A DNA stretch of 64,000 nucleotides from Paracentrotus lividus. Its lineage: Eukaryota; Echinodermata; Echinoidea; Camarodonta; Echinidae. The stretch is from contig CALNVZ010002100.1 of the NCBI GenBank assembly GCA_940671915.1, positions 16,719,275-16,783,274 on the forward strand, written 5' to 3'. The notes beneath the pieces were generated by a model. It did not search any database. It saw nothing but the letters and a program-made list of their open reading frames with translations, and had not been told where the DNA came from. A program made the translations under genes and the position numbers. Positions 24,901 to 36,900 of this stretch are shown here, piece after piece (positions within the stretch are counted from its first letter, which is position 1; each line of letters begins with the position of its first letter).

Positions 24901-27900
24901 CTCTGTACAAAAAAAATGATTGAAAACGATACAATGTAAAGGGAAAGTATTTAAGAATTGATTATTTAGCTGATTTCCTCGAATCTTTCCTCAGCGACTT
25001 TTGTCTGTTTGATATGATGAATCACATATTTGTTTACATTTGATGCATCATGATGCTTATTACCCTGTCAGATTTCATCAGTCAATTCCGATATTGAAAT
25101 ATGATGAACGATGAAAGAAAATGAGATCTACATGAGCATGTGCACATCATTGTTTTCCAAATGATTTAATGATTGTGGTTTTTTTAAATAAAAATGTCAT
25201 GTAGTTAGCAATAATTTGCGGCTATTGAATAGTTTAATAAAGTATCATTTATGATTTCCTGTGACCTCTTAAAGGATTAAGATGAAATTGCCTGTAAATC
25301 CAATTGTAATACAAATAAATTGGTTGACAGTTGTGAGTGAATAACAAAATTACTGTGGACAAAGGTTGAATAACCGTGGATTAGTTGAGAAATATAAAAG
25401 GGATAAAGGTGAATTTGCCTGAAAAACCAATTGGAAAATGAATTAATTTGGTGACTATTTTTGTCAGTGAATAAAAAGATTGACACTTGACAAAGGTCAA
25501 ATAATGTTGGATTAGTTGAGAAATATGAAACAAAATTTAAAAAACTAACAAGCTACTGTTGATCAACTTTTATTGTTTTGGAAAATTACTTTTGAATGTT
25601 TAGAAATTGAGCTAAAAAAAACAAAAACAATAACATTCTCTACTGAAAATCTGTTGTGTCCATCTTGAGCAATGTTCAAGGGATTTTTAATTGAATAGAG
25701 ATGATGGAATTTTCGTGATAATTTTTGCGGTGAGAACCAAAATAGAATGGAAGACCTGAAGGATGTATGAAATAAATACATGAGTAATATAACAAAACAT
25801 AATGACACTACAATCCCATGTTGATTAACTTCAAATAAAAATTCTATATAAAATTAGCTTGTTCCTTGTCACTATAAAGTTTATGAGACTTTATGACAAG
25901 TGAGTCAATTTTTCAATTTCTATTTCTTTGTTCGTTATTTAATTTGACAAGGCTATTTTCTCTAGGTGTGACCTTTCAAATTTATGTACCTTCTTCTGAT
26001 TAGATATTCTTTTTATACAATGTACTCTAAAATTGGGAAATTTTGTGACATGAAAATTTCATGAAATTGTACAAAATTACTGTACTGAATAATGTAATAA
26101 TAATAATAATAACGATCAATTTCTATAGCGCATAATAAACTAAAAGTATCTCTATGCGCTTTACAATAAGGAATCACATATAATTAATATTAAATCAATA
26201 ACGATAAACAAAACAATGGAAATACATCATATAGATAAGTATCTACATAAAGTTACTTAGGATTAGATTCTGAAGCATGAAAATTTTGCAATTGCTAAAT
26301 TCGCTAGAGTTTCATGCAACGTAATTTCTGGCTTTACAGTAATCCAATTTATTATTTGACTTTTCACATTTTGAGGGGGCAGTATCTTTGTTCACTTTTT
26401 TTTAATAAAAAATCTGTAAGATCTGTAAAAATGATTTTTATTTTAACACTAAAATCACATTATAATTATCATGTTTTGATGTACATGCACATACATGTAC
26501 ACAACTACATGCACAGCTTGTAATAGCCAAGGATACTGCTACTACAAGGACTTCTCACTCCTTGAGGTTCTTTGGTCATGATTCCTTATATTTATTTATC
26601 ATTCCTTCAATTCTATTTTCAGATCTCCCAACTTGCCTCATCCCTTGTCACGAGAGATTTACTCAAGCAAGCCGAGGATCAAGTCTCCACCAAGCTGGTC
26701 GATCAAATCTTCAGAACCATACAGGTAAGGAGGATTAACACAAGATTATCTCTTTGAGGGATGAGATTATCCCATTGAGAGTGTCACGCTAATATAAATA
26801 AATATTTTGGGGCAGCGGTCTTTGAAATTTGATTGGATTCCTGCAGGAAAAGTTAAACCTTAAAAAAAAATCAATAAGTATATTTTTCAATTTTTATTAC
26901 GTATCTTTGTGGAATGAGGGTTCACAAGTACGTGTAAAAAGTTTGGGGATTTATCTTTATATGATCTGAAGCACATGTATGGTACTTTTACGTGAGGTGT
27001 AGAATAAATTCCTTTTGAGAGAATATATATGGACCTTGATACAAAGTCTACAAACAGAGGAGCTTCTATTTTTGTCTGTACGCGGGGGCGGGGGGCTAAT
27101 ACCACTGTTAAGCAGGGGAGCGGAAGCGTCTTCTGAAATGAGGGGGCTGAGCCTGCAAGTGGAGGGGGACCACATCTCCAACCTAGCGTATCATGCTGCA
27201 CGCGCGCGACCACACACAAGACTGTACACACACTACAGGGACCGCATACAAGTCAGGCCAAAGTCGTAGGGCGGCGTGTGTGAGGGTGTTCCCTTTCCAT
27301 CTCATAGCCTGGTTCGATTTTTTATATTGCTGCGTATTCATACAGCTTTCCTTGTGTGTTAACATCGCGTGTAATCTGAGGGTTGTCCTTCCAGATATTT
27401 CGTTCATTTTTGTCCTATCCCTTCTCCGTCTCCTGATATACTCTGGTGCTTCATCTCTATCGAACCTTCATTACAACCAGTCCGGTTGGTTCTTCTGCTG
27501 GTCTGTATATTGCGTACGGATCTTGTTATGTTTCGTCATACCGTTTCTCCTTCACTCTATACTGTCGCATACCACCTGATGTCATTTCTCCCAAATCCTA
27601 ACAATTATTCTAACCTTTCTAGTTATGCTCTGTTTTTAACACTTCCAATATATAGTGCAAATAATAATAATAAATAATAATAATGAACCTATATCACTTA
27701 TATTATTATGTATTCATATATCTATCATTCTACTTTATTTACAAAAAACAAAAAAGCTGTTTTTAAATACTATAGCTTTTTTAATTATCTATTTCCATTT
27801 ATAAGCATAATGATCGCCGACTAATGTGAATCATTCTGCGAAGATGTGACTCTATAATGAAATCTTTAGCCACATATTTTATGTTATATTGAGCAATCTG

Positions 27901-30900
27901 ATATAAACTCATACATGAGAAGATAACAATCTTAATAATATCGCTGTAAACGTTCCGCATAGTAGTAGTGACAGAAAGAGAGACTGAAGTAGGAGTTAGA
28001 GGAGAGAGAAGGACGAGAGCAATGCTGGCTGAAAGCAGCGAAAACGCTCCTAGCAGATACGGCTTATGCCCGATATAAGAAGTAGGACCTATGTGACATT
28101 GAGGAGCTGAGCTGGATATAGAAAGCTCAAAATTCGTATTCAAGAAAGGGGTCCTCATAAGAGAAAATCAAACAAAGTTAAAAAATAATCTCTAGGAAAA
28201 TGAGAGAAGAGAAGGTATAGTATAGGTTAGTGTGAACAAAATAACAATATAATCTTACACCCCTCCCCAATGCTAGGTTATTATGGGCCAGTTTTCTTCT
28301 CATTGGCGGATTTATAATACCACGTCGCGGTTACGTGAAGTCATTTTTCCCGCGTGGTATATCCGGTATCCCAAGATTATAATTCCATTCCCAATCTTGA
28401 AATGTAAAAACAGCCTTTTAAAAAGTCAGTTTGGGCCTTCTTTCTGATTTTCCCCTTGGTGTATCTTCATTATTCTGTAGAGGAATTCCATTGAGGAAGA
28501 AACGAGCTAGAGGGAGATATAGACGATTTTTCTCACAGATATCCGAATGAGAAACTAGCCTCTACTTGAAAACACTGCTGAACTCCGACTTTGCGGTGGA
28601 ATGATTCTAAATGGGTCTGATAACATTTGTAGCCGGGTTTCAACAACACATCCCATGTTTTTTAGATACTGTTTGAATGATTATTATGCTGCATTATTTA
28701 CATATTATTAAATGGGAAAAACAAAAGGTTACGTTTACGTTATGTCAGCAGCGCATACCGGATAATATTGATTATCGAAAATAACTTAGATAACGAGAAA
28801 GTGATTTCAGTATAAACTTTTTCCGTACTCTCTCTCTACCCTTCCCCCCTTTCTTGCTTGCGGAGAATCACTGATTATTTTTTTCTTTTAATTTGATTGT
28901 TTATTTTTGTTGTGAATTATTTGACAGAATTTACTCGCTACTAACTGTGGTTGCCCGAATAATAGCATATCTTTCGATGGGTGGTGTATGATAATTAAAA
29001 TTCTTCTTGATCTTATTCTTTTGCGCTAAATTGATTATAAGGGATATAACTATCGTTAAGGTATCGGTCCTACGTCATTCAATCTTCTGCTCTTTCGACA
29101 ACTGGGTACTCGACGTTGTTCCGCGTGCTGGTGCTAGTGGATACATTCATTCATGTCATGTTGCTACATTATAAGGATTACGATCACAGTGGGTATAAGG
29201 GGGGATGTGTCTGTGCGCATTTTGTTTGATTAGAGTTCGTGAGTGGAAGCTTTCAATAGCTTGTGCTTGACTTTGGTATTTTTTCTTAGCAGAAAAATAA
29301 ACGATAACAAGGAAGATAATCAACAACCTCAAGAAGCATAGAGAATCAGTACCGTTGAACAGACTAAAAATCACAAATGTATGGTCTTTTTGAATTTTTG
29401 TACACGAATGCTGCACAGCCCCTGATAAGGGTTCTACAAGTAGAATTTCAATATGGTTTATCTCAACTAATCTAAAGTTAGAATGGACTGATTTGATGAA
29501 AGGAAATGGAATTATTAGGTGAGCCATGTATCATCGAGTGTATGCTCTCTCATCATTGTGTTGAACCGTACTACTTTTTAATATCATAGGCATACACTTG
29601 AAAAAATGAGGGTCGAATTTCCCCCACTTTGGGTCTATTTGGACCAGGCATGTACACCATTATGGGTCAACTATCGACATACATTTGGTACATGTATGAC
29701 CTATGGGGTATTGTCCCAATGGACCCAAAAGTATTGCCAGTTTGACCCTTCAATTTTTAGAGTACAAACCCCAGTGAAGGGCAGCGAACACTGACAAAAT
29801 ATACCCCCTCTCTACAAAAAAGAAACCAAGAAAATGATAAACAACATGAACTACAATGGAGATTTTTACAATTTACAAACTAAGTCTCAGAAAGGAAAAT
29901 CATTGTTGTTTGTAAGATTTTACACCCTTCCTGTTCTCAAAAGATGTCAAAAGAAAATTCTGCAACTTCAAAACAAAACCGGTCCATGATCGTGTCCAGA
30001 TTTGGAGCATATGACCCAGATGTGATATGAGGGAGCTAATTTGGGGATGCGGAAGTGTGATTAATAATTGATTCCCACTCAGTGCCATAGACGTTTGACA
30101 GATGGTCATTAGCAAGCAACTCAAGGAAGTAATCTACCCTCGAAGGAGAAAAAAAAATCACCAGAAAAGTTGTAAACAAAGGCCTCTACATCATTTCTAA
30201 AAGTAAAAAGAGGTTAATGATACTTCAAGATTTTTATTTTCAGCGGCTACTATTAATTATAAACTTAATTACTTCTCAAGATGGCCTTTGTCTTTGTTAA
30301 GTATGCGAGACCAAGAAAATGGAGAGAACAAATCTGTAAGAAAAAATTAAGCTTTAAGTAGAGCTATCCAGTGACCCCTATAAACCCCAAGATATTTTTT
30401 ATTTCATTTTTTTTTAAATCTGAGTAGAGACTATATTAAAAATACATGTACCAGATAAAGTTACAGAATAAGAAATTTGGTGGGAGTAGATGTAGGCCTA
30501 TAGGGCTTCACATGTCACATGTTTGACATTTTGACAAACAATTGAAACATGAAATATGTAGCCAGATTACGAGGGCATAAAATTTTCTTTTACATTCTGA
30601 TAATAAAATTAATTTAAATCCCAAATGTAACATCAATTTAATGTACATAAATAAAATCATGAACACCAATATCCTGCCACTAATTAGAAAACCAATACAT
30701 TAGTGCAATCTTTTACAGTTCTGGCTGGAAAGATACTCGAGTTTGGAGCTGATGAAATAGTACATGCACAGTTCCAAAGATAGCTATTTTAATATAGAAA
30801 GAAGCAGTGTGTAACCAGGCGATCAGGCATACTTCATTGGGGTTTACTAAGGCCTAACTGCAGTATCTTGGTAGCGTAGACGCTCTTCAAGTCTCCTTGT

Positions 30901-33900
30901 TAGTCTGTCCTAATGCGTTGTGCGCATTCAATATAATTTCTACATTGTAAGTGCATCTTGTCCAGTAAAATGTTGTGAAATTTCCCCTTGGTGACATCAA
31001 TAGTCACAACTGTAGAAGCCAATATTTTCTTGGTCTAGTTAGCGAGTTTGACTCGGGAACTTGTGAGTTGATAAATTCATGATTTTTGTGGGGTTTTTTT
31101 TCATTACAATAAGGAGCCTCGTATTGAAGTGGATATTTTCACGAGGTATCACTTGCGAAATTTGCAAAAATAAAACCACAAGTTATGAAAATCACCACAG
31201 TTTACAGTATTTGCCTGATAAACTACATACAATGTACATGTACTTTTTTGAACTGTTTGTTGATTTTGGTTCCAGATGCTTTTAACGACCAAACGCCTCT
31301 CTGATTGACACGTCCATAATACACTGGTCTTGAAACTTGATCTTACCACCATTATTTATGTTATTATTATGTTACTTCACTCCAATGTCAAATCTACATT
31401 AGATGTTGAAGTATCGACAATTGTTGAAATTTTTCGGATCCAACAAGTGATCAAAATGAAAAATGACATTTAACTTTGTTTTTGACTAAATATCTTTATG
31501 AAGGTAGGATTATTTTGTGAATTATGATAATGTTTCATTTATCACAATAAAATGTACACTTTCTGTGGTATTATTACGAGATACTACTTTTAAGTGTGAA
31601 TATTTGCATCGAAATTGACAAACTACTTCAAAAAAACCAGACCCAATATATATGAATCAGGACTAATCAAATTACATTTGTAAAATGTTGTTCTAAAGCC
31701 CTTTCTTAAAGTCTCAGTACAACATAATAACTTTGTGTAAAGTTTGAAGATTTGAATCAAAATGGCTAAACGAAGGCTGTAATAGTAGATGGCCGTGATT
31801 GAATATCAGCGGGAGGTTGCTGCTTCTGAGACTATAGTAGTGAGCGCTAAGCTCCAGAACCCTCACATGCGTAATCATGCGTGTGTGACGTCAGGTCCTT
31901 GTGGCCTCTGACAATCTGTCTTGGTCGAGCAAACCTTGGATGTGTGCTATTTTCAAGAAAATTGATGGAAACAAACAATGTATTAATTTCCTGAGAGTGT
32001 ACACGATGAGCCTATTAAAGCGCCAATCAATTTGCATCATTTTGATTGTGTCAGTGACAACCGGAAGTTGAATCTGAAATTAGCATAGGGATTGGGATGA
32101 TTTAGTTTTGCTTTAATGGTTCTTTTATATCCTTGAATAGCATAATGTATTTAATTGAATTTTTTAACATCAACACGTGATAACAATGCATAGGAAATAC
32201 AATCTTGAATGTACTCAAATTTGAGTTATTTGCGTTATCACACTGTAGATTTTTAAAAAATAAGAAGGAAAAAAAAAAAAAAAGGTCACCAATAAGAGAC
32301 GACTACAGTTATAAGGTAAATTGTGTCTCAAGTTCTTATCCACACACAAGAAAGAGGGGTAACCTAATGAAAGACATGCCAAAGCTGACAGAAGACGAAG
32401 GAAATTGAATTAGGTAGAACAACAAAGATTTGGTAATGGAGTAGCCCAATTCATCATCGGGTGTAATAAGAAATAAGATAATGATGGGTGCTCCAATGTG
32501 TCATTTTCCTGTCATAGATCAGATTTAGTAGTGATCTGTCTTCTATCCAAAGCAAAGAGACTTCATAGAGAGACAGGGAAAGGTTTGCCAGGAACATGCT
32601 GTGTACATCATATGTTTTTGGACTGAAGCATGCGTCATGTTCCATGTCCGATTGTTCTTAGCCCTATTATCACCTTAATTTTTTATCAAATTACTTGGAT
32701 AACATTTTCATGTTACTACACCACATGCTCTTAAAGTAAAGGGAATGTTGCTGATTTTGTATCTTTGTTGGCTTAATGCCAGATACGAGGCATCTTGTTA
32801 ATACCTCCAATGTCTCCAATCTTTTCTATTAAAAGTACATGAAGGCAATTTCCATTATGAAATGACCTAAATGTTTAGTTGTAGAAAACCCTGAATGATG
32901 GATTAGACTCTTTAGATAGAAAAACAGTTCTTGAAGTATTTTCAGATGATACCTTGATTTGTAGGAATCAGAGCGTGCCCAAAGGTTTTTTAATTTTTTT
33001 TTTATTTAGTCAACCTCTTTGAAAGCTGTAAAGATTTTTAAAAGTCAGGAATATTTAGAATTAGTTTACATGTAGGAATTATATTTGAGAGAAGAAAGAT
33101 ATGAGGTGTATGAGGTGGCATGTTTGCAATTTTATTAAGAGGCACAAAATATTCACCCCTACTTGTATTTGATTTGTCACAAATTCTTAATTAAAATTGC
33201 ATAGTTTTTAATCTTTGTCCATCATTGAGGATAAAAGAATACCCCATAATTTTAGCAGTCACTGATTCTATTTACAAACCAAAGTCTTATCCTATTTTGT
33301 AAATGCAGTTGTGCACAATTTGTGATGCAGTCAGTCCACGTAACCCCTCTTTCCTAAACCTCGCCATTCACCTCCTTTCACTCAATCCAAAACTTCCTAA
33401 GTAGGTGCCACTATGTCTAGTCCCGTGCTCCTCTATTCCGTCTTCTGTGCTCTGGAGCGTTGTTAGGGTATACTGCTGCTTCCCATTCTAATTATCGCAC
33501 CACCGCGAGCAACAAACTCTCCTTTCGGCACTACGCAGGTGATAATTCGTAAGATATTCACCAAGTGGCTAAAGATGAACACAAATCTATTTTCTGATGG
33601 TTGCTCACATAAAGCTGCACTTGAATTTTATTTCTCTGTTGCATGAATCTCATATTTCACTTTTACAATTCTTCCGTTATGACACCTCATTTAAGAGAAA
33701 GTCTGCAGTTCCAGCTGTTACTGCAGAAAAAGATACCTATTCTTTTGATAATTTGTTTTTAATTAAGAGTAGCTCTGAAATGATAGAGTGTGGTGATGAT
33801 ATTTTGCTGTAACAGAATTTTAGCTTAAGTTGTACTGTATTACATGTACATGTATGTCGCTTTTTAATTGATTCTGGAGGAAGATTCAGAGAGCTTATTT

Positions 33901-36900
33901 TAGGTGAAAGACAAAAAGATGTTAATAAAGGATCTCATTAATTAGCTTGTTTTGTTTTTGTTTTTTGTTGTTTGTTTTGTTTCTTTTTTTGTTGCTTTTT
34001 TTTTTAAAATCAGTTTTAGTGCAAATTGTTCTAATACAATGTATGTACAGTGTGTCCCACAAAAAATGCTAATGGCACTTTAGATGGGTATAATCTAAAA
34101 AATACAATATTATATTATTTATATCTTTACACCCGTAAATTACGATTTGTTTTCTACAACTGGATTAAATTTTATGCGATATGGTCCAAGAATCACAAAG
34201 ATATGAGCATTTTGTCATTACACATCAGGAAACCTCTCCATCCATCTTTGATCATTAATACTTTGAAACATGTTTCAGTAGTAATTATGAAATTTATATC
34301 ACTGTAAAGTGCAACTCATTACCATTTTAATGATACCTCTCTCAGCTCACCAATATCATGGATCACTGAACCCTGTTGTTATGCCTCCGCCACCGAAGGT
34401 GGTGCCGGAGGCATTATGTTTTCGAGTTGTCCGTCCGTCCGTACGTCCGTCCGTCCGTCCGTCCGTCCGTCCCGTTTTCGTTCTCGCGATAACTTAAGAA
34501 CCGTTTGACGGATCACTTCCAAAACTTGATCATGTTATGGCATATGGTAGGGACAATGATCTGATTAGACTTTGGGGTCATTAGGTCAAAGGTCAAAGGT
34601 CACAGAGGTCATTGTATGCATGAAAATGGCTGTTCTCGCCATAACTTGAAAACCGTTTGACAGGTCAACTTCAAACTTGGGTAATGTGTGCCTATGGGAG
34701 GGGCAATGAACTGATTAGATTTTAGGGTCATGAGGTCAAAGGTCAAAGGTCACAGATGTCATTGTATACATGAAAATGGTTCGTGCTCGCAATAACTTAA
34801 GAACTGTGTGACGGGTCCAACTTCAAACTTGGATCATGTATGCATATGGTAGGGACAATGAACTGATTAGAATTTGGGGTCATGAGGTCAAGAGGTCTCA
34901 GAGGTCATTGTGTACATGAAAATGGCTCGTTCTTGCGATAACTTAAGAACCGTTTGAGGGATAAACTTGAAACTTGGGTCATATGTGCATATATTAGGGT
35001 CAATAAACTTATTAGATTTTGGGGTCATGAGGTCAAAGGTCACAGGTCATTGTGTACGTGAAAATGGCTCTCGTTCTTGCGATAACTTAAGAACCGTTTG
35101 AGGGATCAACTTCAAACTTGGATCATATTTACATATGGGAGGACAATGAACTTATCAGATTTGGGTTCATGAGGTCAAAGGTCACAGAGGTCATTGTGTA
35201 CGTGAAAATGGCTTGTTCTTGCAATAACTTAAGAACAGTTTGATGGATGAATATCAAACTTGGGTCATTGTGCATATGGTAGGGACAATGAATTTATTAT
35301 ATTTTGAGGTCATGAAGTCAAAGGTCAAGGGTCACAGAGTCATTGTATACATGAAAATGGCACATTCTTGCTGTAGCTTCTGAACCGTTTTATGGATCAA
35401 CTTCAAACTTAGGTCATGTGGAGGAAAGATGAACTGATTAGATTTTTGAGGTCAGGACATAAGGTCACTGGTTATTTATGTAAATGACTCGTTTGTGCAA
35501 TTTCTGAAGGACCTTTGACAGATCAACTTAAACATGTTTATCCCTTTTATTACATCAGTAGCCATCCTTCCTGAGTTGGAATAATTCTGATGATACAACT
35601 TTAATAGATTTGGGGTCAATATCTCAAAGATGTCATGGTATAAATTGATGTAAAATACTCAACATGCGCATGCCTTTTTTTCCGATGTGGCAATACGGAG
35701 GCATGCCTTCCGACCGTGCGCGGTCGAAGATTCATCTAGTTTTAAATATGTCTTGCAAAATTGTGAGTGGTTCACTTTCACGCTTATTGATGGTCAAAGT
35801 TGGTTTCCTTTTACGCACAATTGAATAGCGCATCTCAACGAGCATGAAAGTGAACACTCACATTTTGCAAGACATTTTCAGAACAATGGGGTTCAGCGAT
35901 GCGTTATATGTGGTGAGCTGAGGGACATATCATTAGAATGGTAATGAGTTGCACTTTACAGTGATATACATTTCATAATCACTACTGAAATATCTGTTTG
36001 AATTATTAATGATCAAACTTGGGTTTCTTTTATTCGATATACCCGGTACTGCTTAATAGAAAACTTGGATGGAGAGGTTTCCTGATGTGTGATGAAAAAA
36101 TGCTCATATCTTTGTGATTATTGAACCATATCACATAAAATTTCATCCAGTTGCAGAAAATGAATTGTAGTTTACGGGTGTAGAGATGTAAACAATATAA
36201 TATTGTAATTTTAATATTATACCCATCTAAAGTGCCAATAGCATTTTTTGTGGGACACACTGTATAGGTCTTTCCACCTTTCAGTTTATTACTGCAATTA
36301 ATGTGACCTTACAAATTGTCACACATGTCATTCTCTTCTTAAAGATGAATTATCAACTGTTTACATCTGTCCCAAAGTAATTACATTAATTAAATCTTCA
36401 ATTCATGTCATTGTTTGTGAACAAGAACATGCTCCTTGTTAATTAATGACTCAGGAAAGCTACTGTGCACAAGAGACTCCTCAGAGTGAATTGATTTTAA
36501 TTTTTGCGGATTTAATCGCTAGACAGTCAGCAAGGGGCTCCCTGATCCTACATTTCCTTGTTTCCTCCCCCTCTTCCTTCCAAACCGTCTTTTATTCTAA
36601 ATCAAGGGCTATATTCATTGGTGTTACGATGATAGGAGGAGGTACACGACAGTCAAGTTATGGTACAGGCAAGGTGTCATCACTCAATCAAATTACTGTT
36701 TTGTTCTTCACGTTACTTCACATTGCAGGATAATTGATTAGTGTAAGGAACTTACTAGGGGCACCCTCTTTTAATCGGTAACCCTTTTAATCTTATTGTT
36801 GTTTGGTAATGTGTTAACCAGTGAAGAAAATACAGAGGGGGCATGGGGAGGTTTACCCCTGAAATTGCCAAGATAGGTTCAAAATCATAAAAGAGGGTTA

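Larger units (their letters stand above)
34381..35740 (+). mobile_element. Nested element: hairpin head, (GTCC)n, tandem units, GGTCGAAGATTCATCTAGT tail
   Basis: Begins with a perfect-looking hairpin (ATGCCTCCGCC...GGCGG...GGAGGCAT), then a (GTCC)n tract, about seven tandem units of roughly 145 bp, and ends with ACGGAGGCATGCCTTCCGAC and CGCGGTCGAAGATTCATCTA. Each unit carries CGATAACTTAAGAACCGTTT, CAACTTCAAACTTGG and a GGTCA-rich stretch. I have seen this architecture as a common repeat in echinoderm and other marine genomes, but cannot name its superfamily. Confidence 0.7.
34048..36262. mobile_element. TA-flanked fold-back transposon with about 330-bp inverted arms, carrying a nested element
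   Basis: Both ends are CAGTGTGTCCCACAAAAAAT in inverted orientation, flanked by TA (34046-34047 and 36263-36264). The arms (34048-34375 and roughly 35935-36262) stay alignable throughout, including ACACCCGTAAATTAC, TCAGGAAACCTCTCCATCCA and TGCAACTCATTACCATT. A second inverted pair (GTCTTGCAAAATTGTGAGTG against CACTCACATTTTGCAAGAC) sits inside, at about 35750-35877. There is no transposase frame. TA target and termini suggest a mariner-type non-autonomous element whose centre was later invaded. Confidence 0.8.

Noticed and set aside
27799..28158. 119-residue minus-strand open frame with hydrophobic stretches
   Set aside because: No recognisable family, no splice or start context, and hydrophobic runs are expected by chance in AT-rich DNA.
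29156..29527. 123-residue minus-strand open frame
   Set aside because: No motif, no supporting context, composition like translated intron.
29622..29740. Possible fold-back around CACTTTGGGTCTATTTGGAC and GGACCCAAAAGT
   Set aside because: Only about 10-12 paired bases with a long unpaired loop; not enough to call an element.
34480..35530. Regular repeats considered as a CRISPR array
   Set aside because: Units are about 145 bp, adjoin without unique spacers and lie inside a eukaryotic mobile element.
36446..36733. 95-residue plus-strand frame, open in phase 0 after a CAG at 36453
   Set aside because: The acceptor lacks a polypyrimidine tract, the only donor (AAG|GTGTCA) is weak, and the peptide shows no conserved pattern. 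Kept as a possible regulatory island only.
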